Assembly (NCBI GenBank): GCA_002471825.1
Contig: DKQS01000001.1
Location: forward strand, 186,001-250,000
Origin: Flavobacteriaceae bacterium UBA7302
GTDB taxonomy: Bacteria > Bacteroidota > Bacteroidia > Flavobacteriales > Flavobacteriaceae
Reading direction: 5' to 3'
Length of the DNA stretch: 64,000 nucleotides
How positions within the stretch are numbered: the first letter of the stretch is position 1; the number at the start of each line of letters is the position of its first letter. Below the pieces are notes generated by a model. It worked only from the letters and a program-made list of their open reading frames with translations, was not told the origin of the DNA and did no database searches. Below, in pieces: positions 43,579 to 52,149 of this stretch. The position numbers and the translations under genes were made by a program.

Positions 43579-45252
43579 TTACGACAATCCGGAAATCTTT
43601 CCGTTGTCATCAATAGTCATTTTTTCAGAAGCTGGCGCCGATGGCAATCCTGGCATACGCATCATCTTTCCTAAAATCGGAATGATGAATCCAGCTCCAG
43701 CAGCAATTTCAATCTCTCGTACTGTTACTTTAAATCCTTCTGGCCTTCCGATAAGGGTGTCATTATCCGAAAAAGATTTTTGCGTTTTTGCCATACAAAT
43801 TGGGAAACCACTAAATCCTAAGCGATCAATACGTCTTAAGTTCAATTGGGCCTTTTTATCGTATTCAACTTCTACCGCCCCATATATCTCTTTGGCAATT
43901 CTGTAAATCTTTTCTTTCACCGGACTATCCCACTTGTACAAAGGCTTGTATTGAGTCGCCTTGTTTTCAACAACATCAACAACTGCTTTGGCCAAGTTCT
44001 TCGTCCCATCTCCTCCTTTTGCCCATCCTTGAGACAGAATGGCCTGTACCCCTAACTGGCTACATTTGGAAATAACATAATCCACTTCTTCAGCAGAATC
44101 AGAATCAAATGCGTTGATCGCAACCACAGGTTCGATGTTGAATTTTCTAATATTCTCGATGTGTTTCTCTAAGTTTCCAAAACCAAGAATCACGCGCTCC
44201 ATGCTTGGCATGTTGTATTCCTCCTTCTTAGCACCACCATGATGACGCAGCGCACGAATGGTAGCAACCAATACCACACATTTGGGATTCAAATTAGCGA
44301 ATTGCGACTTGATATTCAAGAATTTCTCAGCACCCAAATCGGCACCAAAACCAGCTTCTGTCACCACATAATTGGACAATGATAATCCCATTTTTGTGGC
44401 AATGATTGAATTGGTTCCTTGCGCAATATTCGCAAAAGGACCACCGTGGATAATGGCAGGATTATCTTCTAAGGTTTGCACCAAATTCGGCTTGATGGCC
44501 TTCTTTAATAAAATCGCCATGGCATGTTCAGCCTTTAAATCTCGAGCATAAACGGGTTGCCTATCGTAAGTAAATGCAACCAAAATATTCCCCAAGCGTT
44601 CTTTCAAATTCTTAAAGTCGGTTGCCATACATAGGATGGCCATCACTTCCGAAGCCGGGGTAATGTTAAATCCGTCTTCTCTTGGAATTCCGTTTGCCGT
44701 TCCACCTAAACCAATCGTAATATGACGTAAGGCCCGGTCATTCATATCAATCACACGCTTCCATAGCACTTGTCTCGGGTCTATATTAAGATTGTTCACT
44801 TTGCTTTGAATGTTATTATCAATCAAAGCAGCCAACAAATTATTTGCCTTTTCAACTGCGTCAAAATCACCCATAAAATGGAGGTTGATATCTTCCATTG
44901 GCACCACTTGACTATGACCACCTCCAGCAGCACCACCTTTGATTCCGAATACGGGACCTAATGAAGGCTCCCTTAATACCACCGTAGCTTGCTTGCCTAT
45001 TTTGTTCAGACCTTCCGTCAATCCAATAGAAACTGTGGTTTTCCCTTCTCCCGCTGGTGTTGGGGTGATGGCGGTTACTAGAACAAGATTATTTTGCTTT
45101 ATTTTCTCTTCATCAATTAGACGAAGTGGTAGTTTGGCTTTGTATTTTCCGTAGTACTCGATATCATCCTCATCCACCTTTAGCTTGGCAGCTATTTCTC
45201 GGATATGCCCCATCTTATTCTTCTGGGCAATTTCAATATCGCTTAGTTTCAT
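43579..45252 (-). CDS. fhs: Formate-tetrahydrofolate ligase
   Basis: 557 residues. The nucleotide loop TPTPAGEGKTTVSIGL near residue 65 and EPSLGPVFGIKGGAAGGGHSQVVPMEDINLHFMGD are characteristic of this family. It makes 10-formyl-tetrahydrofolate from formate and ATP for purine and C1 metabolism. It is divergent from secDF. Its minus-strand -7-like box (TATATTTG at 45282-45289) is listed separately. Confidence 0.95.
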   Translation of the reverse strand: MKLSDIEIAQKNKMGHIREIAAKLKVDEDDIEYYGKYKAKLPLRLIDEEKIKQNNLVLVTAITPTPAGEGKTTVSIGLTEGLNKIGKQATVVLREPSLGPVFGIKGGAAGGGHSQVVPMEDINLHFMGDFDAVEKANNLLAALIDNNIQSKVNNLNIDPRQVLWKRVIDMNDRALRHITIGLGGTANGIPREDGFNITPASEVMAILCMATDFKNLKERLGNILVAFTYDRQPVYARDLKAEHAMAILLKKAIKPNLVQTLEDNPAIIHGGPFANIAQGTNSIIATKMGLSLSNYVVTEAGFGADLGAEKFLNIKSQFANLNPKCVVLVATIRALRHHGGAKKEEYNMPSMERVILGFGNLEKHIENIRKFNIEPVVAINAFDSDSAEEVDYVISKCSQLGVQAILSQGWAKGGDGTKNLAKAVVDVVENKATQYKPLYKWDSPVKEKIYRIAKEIYGAVEVEYDKKAQLNLRRIDRLGFSGFPICMAKTQKSFSDNDTLIGRPEGFKVTVREIEIAAGAGFIIPILGKMMRMPGLPSAPASEKMTIDDNGKISGLS

Positions 45253-45281
45253 GATTGTAGGTTTTCAAATTTTAACAAGCA

Positions 45282-45289
45282 CAAATATA
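45282..45289 (-). promoter_or_regulatory. -7-like element for fhs
   Basis: TATATTTG on the minus strand matches TAnnTTTG, ~30 bases before the fhs ATG. No good TTG is found 17-23 bases upstream, so it is weaker than the other promoters listed. Confidence 0.5.
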
Positions 45290-45369
45290 GCCAATTAGCC
45301 TACCTTTTAAATGCGGATTTCTTATCTATTTAAAATCAAATTATTAGCTCAACTATTCATTCAAAAAAA

Positions 45370-45400
45370 TTGGTTACTCTGCTTTGAAATACTATATTTG
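45370..45400 (+). promoter_or_regulatory. Promoter of secDF
   Basis: TTG (45370-45372), a 20-base spacer and TATATTTG (45393-45400) match the Bacteroidota consensus; the secDF ATG is 39 bases downstream. Confidence 0.72.
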
Positions 45401-45439
45401 CACGTTTTAATTTAAGAGAAGCAGATAAAAGAATAAAAG

Positions 45440-48421
45440 ATGCAAAACAAAGGTCTTATCAAGTTATTTGCAATCCTTTTCGGATTGGTGAGTTTATATC
45501 AATTATCATTTACTTTTTTAGCAAATCAAGTTGAAGATGAGGCAAAGGCATATGCTACTGCCAACACTGCTGATAATGATGTTAGACAAAAAGCCGCACT
45601 AGAAAAAAGATATTTAGATAGTGTTGCAAATAAGGAAATTATTGATTTGGGAGTTGCCCAGTATAGCTACAATGATGTTAAGGACAAGGAGATGAATCTT
45701 GGACTTGACTTGAAAGGTGGTATCAACGCAATTCTACAAGTTTCGGTGAAGGAAGTATTAATTGGATTGGCTAACGAATCTAAAAACGAAGTATTTAATC
45801 AAGCCTTGGCAGCTGCTGATGCGAGATTGAAATCTAGTAACGCTACGTATTTGGACTTGTTTTATGAGGAATTCGAAAAAATTGCGGGAACCACCAAATT
45901 AAGTGATCCATCAATTTTCGGAACGAAAGCCTTAAGCGACAAAATTGAATTCAACGAAGACAACGAGACTGTAAAAGAGACCTTACAAGAAGAAATCAAC
46001 AGTTCTATCGGTACGGCATTTGAAGTATTGAGAAGTAGAATTGATAAGTTCGGTGTAACGCAACCTAACATCCAAAGAATTGGAAACTCTGGTAGAATTC
46101 AGATTGAATTACCTGGTGCGAAAGATATCGAGCGTGTTACCAAGTTAATTACCAGTAAAGCAGAATTACAGTTTTGGGAAGTATATACCAATGCTGATGT
46201 TCAGAACTTCTTCTTCGAAGCCAACACCAAAGTGGCGGAGATGTTGAAGGACGAGCCTACGGAAGTGAAAAAAGATTCGATTAAGAAAGATGATATCGAC
46301 GATCTTTTAGGTGAAACAACTGATTCAACCAAAGTTCAAAAGAACTTATTCACCTATTTATTCCCGAACGTAGCTCAAAATCAAAACCAATTAAGTTCTT
46401 TGGTGGCTCAGGCCAAAGTTTCGGATACCGCCAAAGTAAACGAGTTATTGGCGAAAAAAGAAATTAGAGCTTTACTTCCAAACAATATCAAGTATGCAAA
46501 GTTCCTTTGGGATTACAAATCGACCAAAGGTGCAAATTCAGATGATGAATTTATTGCTCTGTATGCTATCAAAGGAAATAGAAACGACAAAGCTGAAATT
46601 GAAGGTGATGTAATTTTAGATGCTGCTCAGGTATTTGATCAGTTGAACAAGCCTGAAGTGAGCATGACCATGAATAGTGTTGGTACCAAGCAGTGGGCAA
46701 AATTAACTTCGGAAAACGTTGGTAATTTTGTGGCTGTAGTATTGGATGACTACGTTTATACTGCTCCTTCTGTAAACCAAGCGATCACTGGGGGTAGAAC
46801 TTCTATCTCTGGTGGAAATATGACGATCGAAGAAGCAAAAGATATCGCCACTGTATTAAAGGCTGGTAAGCTTCCTGCTGCGGCAAGAATCATCGAAGCA
46901 GAAGTTGTTGGACCTTCATTAGGACAAGAAGCCATTGATGCGAGTTTCCTATCATTCGGATTAGCCATTATTCTTGTATTATTATGGATGGTTCTTTACT
47001 ACGGTAAAGCAGGTATTTATGCAGACATTGCCTTGGCTGTAAACATCTTGTTTATCTTCGGGATCCTAGCTTCATTTAATGCAGTATTAACGCTTCCTGG
47101 TATTGCCGGTATCATCTTAACTATTGGTATGTCGGTAGATGCGAACGTAATTATTTTCGAGCGTATCAAAGAAGGATTATTTAAAAAGAAAGGATTAAAA
47201 CAATCGATTGACGAAGGATTTAGTATCAAAGGTGCTTTATCTGCGATTATCGATGCAAACATTACAACCTTATTAACCGGTATCATCCTTTATGTATTCG
47301 GAACAGGACCTATCAAAGGTTTCGCTCTAACATTAATGATTGGTATTGCAACCTCATTATTTACTGCGGTATTCATTACTAGAATTGTAATCGATAGCTT
47401 CGTAGACAAAGGATCGGATTTAACCTTCAATACAAAAATCTCAGCAGGATGGTTCCAAAACCTAAGCGTAGAGTTCTTGAAAAAGAGAAAAATCGCTTAT
47501 GTGATTTCAGGAGCGGTAATCTTAACTGGAATCATTTCGATTACTACTTTAGGATTAAAGCAGGGTGTTGATTTCAAAGGAGGTCGTTCGTACACGGTTC
47601 GTTTTGACAAGACCATGAATGCTACAGAAGTAGCCTCTTCTTTGAAGGAAGTATTTGAAACTGCACCTGAGGTGAAAACCTATGGAGCGGACAATCAATT
47701 GAAAATTACTACTGTTTATCGTATTGATGAAACTGGTCAAGAAGTAGACGAAGAAGTACAAGCAACTTTATACCAAGGATTGAAGCCTTACATTGGTGAC
47801 ACTACCTATGAGAACTTCAAGCCTGGATTCGAAAAAGCTCCAAATTCAAATGGAATCATGAGCTATAGAAAAGTAGATCCTACCATTGCCGATGATATCA
47901 AAACCTCAGCATTGTATGCGGTATTTGGTTCCTTAATTATTGTATTCTTATACATCTTATTACGATTTAGAAAAGTATCCTTTAGTATCGGTGCGGTTGT
48001 GGCAGTATTCCACGATGTATTAATCGTACTTGGGGTATTCTCAATTTTCTATAAGGTGATGCCATTCGATATGGAAATCGGACAGTCGTTCATCGCAGCA
48101 ATTCTAACAGTAGTTGGTTACTCGCTGAATGATACGGTGGTAATCTTCGATAGAATTCGTGAGTTTGCCGGAATCCATACCAACTGGAAATACACTGATG
48201 TTGTTGACAAAGCTTTGAGTTCGACCTTAGGTAGAACCATCAACACCTCATTTACTACCTTATTGGTAATGTTGGCCATCTTCTTATTTGGAGGTGATTC
48301 CATCAAAGGATTCATGTTTGCCTTAATCATTGGTGTGGCAGTAGGTACCTACTCTTCATTATTTGTGGCAACGCCTATCATGTTTGATACTACCAAGAAA
48401 GAAGAGAAAGGAAAGAAATAA
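45440..48421 (+). CDS. secDF: SecDF protein translocase fusion
   Basis: 993 residues. The SecD half carries DLKGGINAI near residue 90, a large periplasmic domain (~110-480) and transmembrane helices ~510-660 with GMSVDANVIIFERIKEGL. The SecF half begins near residue 670, has VDFKGGRSY near residue 710 and a second helix bundle with GYSLNDTVVIFDRIRE. SecD and SecF are fused, as is common in Bacteroidota. It uses the proton gradient to aid Sec export. Followed by a perfect terminator. Confidence 0.95.
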   Translation: MQNKGLIKLFAILFGLVSLYQLSFTFLANQVEDEAKAYATANTADNDVRQKAALEKRYLDSVANKEIIDLGVAQYSYNDVKDKEMNLGLDLKGGINAILQVSVKEVLIGLANESKNEVFNQALAAADARLKSSNATYLDLFYEEFEKIAGTTKLSDPSIFGTKALSDKIEFNEDNETVKETLQEEINSSIGTAFEVLRSRIDKFGVTQPNIQRIGNSGRIQIELPGAKDIERVTKLITSKAELQFWEVYTNADVQNFFFEANTKVAEMLKDEPTEVKKDSIKKDDIDDLLGETTDSTKVQKNLFTYLFPNVAQNQNQLSSLVAQAKVSDTAKVNELLAKKEIRALLPNNIKYAKFLWDYKSTKGANSDDEFIALYAIKGNRNDKAEIEGDVILDAAQVFDQLNKPEVSMTMNSVGTKQWAKLTSENVGNFVAVVLDDYVYTAPSVNQAITGGRTSISGGNMTIEEAKDIATVLKAGKLPAAARIIEAEVVGPSLGQEAIDASFLSFGLAIILVLLWMVLYYGKAGIYADIALAVNILFIFGILASFNAVLTLPGIAGIILTIGMSVDANVIIFERIKEGLFKKKGLKQSIDEGFSIKGALSAIIDANITTLLTGIILYVFGTGPIKGFALTLMIGIATSLFTAVFITRIVIDSFVDKGSDLTFNTKISAGWFQNLSVEFLKKRKIAYVISGAVILTGIISITTLGLKQGVDFKGGRSYTVRFDKTMNATEVASSLKEVFETAPEVKTYGADNQLKITTVYRIDETGQEVDEEVQATLYQGLKPYIGDTTYENFKPGFEKAPNSNGIMSYRKVDPTIADDIKTSALYAVFGSLIIVFLYILLRFRKVSFSIGAVVAVFHDVLIVLGVFSIFYKVMPFDMEIGQSFIAAILTVVGYSLNDTVVIFDRIREFAGIHTNWKYTDVVDKALSSTLGRTINTSFTTLLVMLAIFLFGGDSIKGFMFALIIGVAVGTYSSLFVATPIMFDTTKKEEKGKK

Positions 48422-48439
48422 AAAATTTGAAGATATAGT

Positions 48440-48486
48440 AAAACCGTTTTTAACAAACTTGAACTAGTGTTAAAAACGGTTTTTTG
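48440..48486 (+). terminator. Strong intrinsic terminator after secDF
   Basis: A perfect 16-bp stem (48440-48455 with 48468-48483) ends in Ts. It lies only ~10 bases upstream of the next ATG (48496), so hpt-adk needs its own promoter or readthrough. Confidence 0.85.
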
Positions 48487-48495
48487 TTTCAAGAC

Positions 48496-49614
48496 ATGAG
48501 TATTATTAAACTTCACGATTTGTACTTTAAGCCTTACATCTCAAGTAAGGAAATTCAATCTATTGTACAGCATCTGGCCAAAAGAGTAAAAGCAGATCTG
48601 CCTGAGGGAGAGATTCCATTGTTCGTTGGTATCTTAAACGGTTGTTTCTTGTTTGCTGCGGATTTCATTAGAGCCTATGAAGGTGATTGTGAAGTTTCAT
48701 TCGTAAAACTAGCTTCCTATCAGGGTACCGAATCAACTGAGAAAGTGAAGCAATTGGTTGGGATCAATGAAGATTTGACCAATCGTACGGTGATCATCCT
48801 AGAGGATATTATCGACACTGGAAATACCCTTCAAGAAATCTACACCATCTTCCGTGAGAAGAAATTAAAAGACTTGAAAGTAGTCAGTTTATTTTTCAAA
48901 CCTGACGTCTATAAAAAAGAGCTCCCAATTGCGTATATTGGGAAAAATATTGAAGATAAATTCGTAGTTGGCTACGGTTTGGATTACGACGAACTTGGTA
49001 GAAACTACTCATCTATATATCAAATAACAGAAAAACCTAAAATGAAAAACATCGTATTATTTGGCCCTCCAGGTGCGGGAAAAGGAACACAAGCAGCATT
49101 CTTAAAAGACATGTATAATTTGGTACACATTTCAACAGGAGACGTTTTCCGATTCAATATTAAAAACGGAACAGAACTTGGAAAATTAGCCAAATCTTTT
49201 ATTGATGCAGGTGATCTAGTACCAGATGAGGTAACCATCAATATGTTAAAGGCTGAAGTTGAGAAAAACGCAGATGCCATTGGTTTCATTTTTGACGGTT
49301 TTCCAAGAACAGAATCTCAAGCTGTTGCTTTGGATGAATTTCTAGCTGAAAAGGGAGAACAAATCAACGGTATGATTGCCTTGGAAGTACCTGAAGACTT
49401 ATTGGTAGAACGCTTACTTGAAAGAGGGAAAACCAGTGGAAGATCTGATGATACTGATGTAAACAAAATCAAAAATCGATTCAACGAGTACAACACAAAA
49501 ACTGCTGTTTTAAAGGCATTTTTCGAAGCGCAAGGAAAATACTATGGTATTGATGGTGTTGGCTCAATAGAAGAGATTACGACACGTATTGCCAAAGTAT
49601 TTGATTCTTTATAA
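48496..49614 (+). CDS. Hypoxanthine phosphoribosyltransferase-adenylate kinase fusion
   Basis: 372 residues from the ATG at 48496. Residues 1-~178 are a type I PRTase with the PRPP loop EDIIDTGNT (103-111) and VKLASYQGTES. Residues 183-372 are adenylate kinase with P-loop GPPGAGKGTQ (190-199), ISTGDVFR, FDGFPRTESQA and RGKTSGRSDDTD. The LID is short. There is no stop between the parts, and Met183 (ATG at 49042) sits where free adenylate kinase would start. It joins purine salvage to AMP/ADP balance. Fusions of this kind are known in Flavobacteriia. Confidence 0.92.
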   Translation: MSIIKLHDLYFKPYISSKEIQSIVQHLAKRVKADLPEGEIPLFVGILNGCFLFAADFIRAYEGDCEVSFVKLASYQGTESTEKVKQLVGINEDLTNRTVIILEDIIDTGNTLQEIYTIFREKKLKDLKVVSLFFKPDVYKKELPIAYIGKNIEDKFVVGYGLDYDELGRNYSSIYQITEKPKMKNIVLFGPPGAGKGTQAAFLKDMYNLVHISTGDVFRFNIKNGTELGKLAKSFIDAGDLVPDEVTINMLKAEVEKNADAIGFIFDGFPRTESQAVALDEFLAEKGEQINGMIALEVPEDLLVERLLERGKTSGRSDDTDVNKIKNRFNEYNTKTAVLKAFFEAQGKYYGIDGVGSIEEITTRIAKVFDSL

Positions 49615-49673
49615 TCAAACAGACTTCATTCCCAAACTCATAACACAATAACAACTGTCTAACTCGACAACTC

Positions 49674-50666
49674 ATGACGGAAGGAAACTTTGTAGACTAT
49701 ATTAAAATATTCGCCTCTTCAGGGAAAGGAGGTCGAGGGTCTGCGCATTTGCATCGTGAGAAATTTGTGGAAAAAGGCGGACCAGATGGCGGAGATGGTG
49801 GTCGTGGTGGTCATGTCATTATTAGAGGAAATAAGAATATGTGGACCTTATTCCACATGAAATTTCAAAGACATTTTAAAGCTGGTCACGGAGGTGATGG
49901 CAGTAAAAGTAGAAGTACGGGAGCCGATGGTCAAGACATGTATATTGATGTTCCTTTAGGAACCATCATTAGAGATGCTGAAACGGATGAGATCCTAATT
50001 GAAATTACAGAACACGCCAAGGAAGTTATTTTGCTTGAAGGCGGAAAAGGTGGTCGTGGAAACTGGCACTTCAAATCGCCAACCAATCAAACACCTAAAT
50101 ATGCGCAACCAGGTATTCCTGGACAAGAAGGATGGTTTCGCGTTGAGTTAAAAGTTTTGGCTGATGTAGGTTTGGTAGGATTCCCAAATGCAGGGAAGTC
50201 TACTTTATTATCGGTAGTTACTGCTGCCAAGCCCAAAATTGCTGATTATGCTTTTACGACTTTAAAGCCGAACCTTGGAATCGTAAATATCAGAGATCAA
50301 CATTCCTTTGTCATGGCCGACATCCCCGGAATCATTGAAGGTGCTGCAGAAGGCAAAGGCTTGGGTCATTATTTCCTGCGTCATATTGAACGGAATTCCT
50401 TATTACTATTTTTGATTCCAGCGGATAGCGATGATATTCAGAAAGAATACGATATTCTTTTAAACGAACTTCGAAAACACAATCCAGAATTACTAGACAA
50501 AGACAGAATCTTAGCGATTTCTAAATCCGATATGCTGGATGAAGAGCTAAAAGAGGAAATCGAGAAAGAGCTACCAACCGATCTTCCTTGTTTATTCATT
50601 TCTTCTGTAGCCCAACAAGGATTGCAACAGTTGAAAGATAAGTTGTGGGCTACACTTAATAGCTAA
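49674..50666 (+). CDS. obgE: GTPase Obg/CgtA
   Basis: 330 residues. The glycine-rich Obg fold (residues ~5-158: GGRGSAHLHREKFVEKGGPDGGDGGRGG) precedes a G domain with GFPNAGKST, DIPGIIEGA and the late SKSD. No C-terminal OCT domain. It binds the 50S subunit and acts in ribosome assembly and stress control. It follows hpt-adk by 59 bases. Confidence 0.93.
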   Translation: MTEGNFVDYIKIFASSGKGGRGSAHLHREKFVEKGGPDGGDGGRGGHVIIRGNKNMWTLFHMKFQRHFKAGHGGDGSKSRSTGADGQDMYIDVPLGTIIRDAETDEILIEITEHAKEVILLEGGKGGRGNWHFKSPTNQTPKYAQPGIPGQEGWFRVELKVLADVGLVGFPNAGKSTLLSVVTAAKPKIADYAFTTLKPNLGIVNIRDQHSFVMADIPGIIEGAAEGKGLGHYFLRHIERNSLLLFLIPADSDDIQKEYDILLNELRKHNPELLDKDRILAISKSDMLDEELKEEIEKELPTDLPCLFISSVAQQGLQQLKDKLWATLNS

Positions 50667-51146
50667 TTAGTTTTCTAAACGAATTTTTATTGGTAATTGG
50701 TATTGCGTCGCGACGGGTATACCTCTTTTTGTTGCTGGCAGTACTTTTGGCAAATCAGAAATACAAAGCCGAATGATACTGTCAAGTTCAGGAAGGTTTT
50801 CCTTCAATTCATCAGAATTATGAATGGATTGCAATGCAATCTCTCCCTCAGCAGAAACTAACAAATCAACCTTAATAGTTTCATCAATATCAAAAACAGA
50901 TTCCAACTCGTGTTTGGCCATACTCATTCCTATTTTCTGGTGTATGGTTCTTCGAAAACAATCCGATTTCTTTTGCTTTTCAATAATCGAATTACACTCG
51001 GGGAAGGACGGAGACAAATCAACCGATGAAAAATTCACTACCGTATCCAATTGTTTCAATTTTGACTTTTTAACCAGTGGTAATTTGTCACAGCTTACAA
51101 GCGTTATTAAAACAAAAAAGAGGATGAAAACCTTCGGCTGATTCAT
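50667..51146 (-). CDS. Lipoprotein with TonB C-terminal-like domain
   Basis: 159 residues. Lipobox LITLVSC with Cys19. Residues ~60-159 (CNSIIEKQKKSDCF, VDLLVSAEGEIAL, DLPKVLPATKRGIPVATQYQLPIKIRLE) resemble the TonB C-terminal fold as used in Bacteroidota energy-transducer-like lipoproteins. It lacks the usual membrane anchor plus proline linker of true TonB and no ExbB/ExbD are nearby. It probably interacts with envelope proteins; the role is unknown. Confidence 0.65.
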   Translation of the reverse strand: MNQPKVFILFFVLITLVSCDKLPLVKKSKLKQLDTVVNFSSVDLSPSFPECNSIIEKQKKSDCFRRTIHQKIGMSMAKHELESVFDIDETIKVDLLVSAEGEIALQSIHNSDELKENLPELDSIIRLCISDLPKVLPATKRGIPVATQYQLPIKIRLEN

Positions 51147-51240
51147 AGGGTGAATTTACTAAATTTTGAGCAAAATAGACGAGATGAATCTTCGTTTAAC
51201 TTGTAACAAATCAATCCTCTAAGCGTCAAATAATCAACCT

Positions 51241-51741
51241 ATGGATATCTTTTTCTTACTTCTAGGATTCGTTTTGGCTTTGGTTGGCTTAATCGGAGCC
51301 TTCTTACCCGTTCTACCCGGTCCGTTTTCAAGCTGGTGCGGACTCCTATTGTTATACTTGACTAGCGTTGTTCCTATGGATTATACATTTTTAGGAATCA
51401 CCTTATTCGTAGCCATTCTCATTTGGGTCCTCGATTATTTCATTCCCGCTTTTGGAACCAAGAAATTTGGCGGAAGTAAGTATGGAATCTACGGAACCAC
51501 GATTGGATTGATTATCGGACTTATCTCCCCGATTCCTTTTGGTATTCTTATCGGAGCTTTTTTGGGTGCACTGGTTGGCGAATTGCTGTACGATAGCAAA
51601 GACACAAATCGAGCAATGAAAGCTTCTTTCGGAGCCTTTGTAGGTTTTCTTGCTTCAGCAACCTTAAAGTTTTCAGTAGCCGCTATTTATGTAGTGCTGT
51701 TTTGTATAAAGTTTTGGGAATATAAAGGAGATTTCTTTTAA
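51241..51741 (+). CDS. DUF456-like membrane protein
   Basis: 166 residues, mostly hydrophobic: five predicted helices (1-22, ~30-45, ~50-70, ~85-110, ~140-160). LPVLPGPFSSWCGLLLLYL and DYFIPAFGTKKFGGSKYGIYGTTIGLIIGL match the DUF456 family. Function is unknown. Its 3' end abuts the convergent GIY-YIG gene. Confidence 0.8.
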   Translation: MDIFFLLLGFVLALVGLIGAFLPVLPGPFSSWCGLLLLYLTSVVPMDYTFLGITLFVAILIWVLDYFIPAFGTKKFGGSKYGIYGTTIGLIIGLISPIPFGILIGAFLGALVGELLYDSKDTNRAMKASFGAFVGFLASATLKFSVAAIYVVLFCIKFWEYKGDFF

Positions 51742-52086
51742 TCATTCCTCGGTGTCATTCCCGAGAAATCGGGAATCCAGTTGGTAATTTTCATACCATT
51801 GGGCTGACAAATCTTTCCAATCTGAATTATCCTTTTCAATCAATTCGATCTTCCAACTTCTATTCCATTTTTTCAATCTCTTCTCCCTTAATATGGCTTC
51901 ATCAATTGATTGAAAACTTTCAAAGTAAACTAGCCTATGAATGTTATATTTTGAAGTAAATCCTTTTATCAACTTAGACTTATGCTCAAAGACCCTTCTT
52001 TGAAGGTCATTTGTTACTCCAATATAAAGGGTGCCATAAAACTTACTGGCCAATATGTAAACATAATATTGATGGATTGTTTTCAT
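51742..52086 (-). CDS. GIY-YIG nuclease-domain protein
   Basis: 114 residues. YYVYILASKFYGTLYIGVTNDLQRRVFEHK (residues ~7-36) is the GIY-YIG core, with Arg in LQRR and Glu in LREKRLKKW as candidate catalytic residues. The C-terminus LDSRFLGNDTEE is encoded by the flanking palindromic repeat. Small proteins of this group are related to structure-specific nucleases and to UvrC/YhbQ. The inverted palindromes on both sides suggest that this gene and its flanks move or amplify together (inference). Confidence 0.75.
   Translation of the reverse strand: MKTIHQYYVYILASKFYGTLYIGVTNDLQRRVFEHKSKLIKGFTSKYNIHRLVYFESFQSIDEAILREKRLKKWNRSWKIELIEKDNSDWKDLSAQWYENYQLDSRFLGNDTEE
51757..51776. repeat. Palindrome at the 3' end of the GIY-YIG gene
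   Basis: ATTCCCGA and TCGGGAAT pair around a GAAA loop; it is preceded by GTC and followed by CC, giving GTCATTCCC...GGGAATCC. It lies inside the coding tail. The partner unit at 52098-52118 is inverted. Confidence 0.75.
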
Positions 52087-52097
52087 AGCAATAATAG

Positions 52098-52118
52098 ATT
52101 CCCAATCAAGTTGGGAAT
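52098..52118. repeat. Palindrome at the 5' side of the GIY-YIG gene
   Basis: ATTCCCAA and TTGGGAAT pair around a TCAAG loop; the following GAC gives GATTCCC...GGGAATGAC, the reverse orientation of the palindrome at 51757-51776. It lies between the nuclease gene start and the adenine deaminase stop. Confidence 0.75.
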
Positions 52119-52149
52119 GACAACGTATAAAAATAAAAGTATAGAATTC

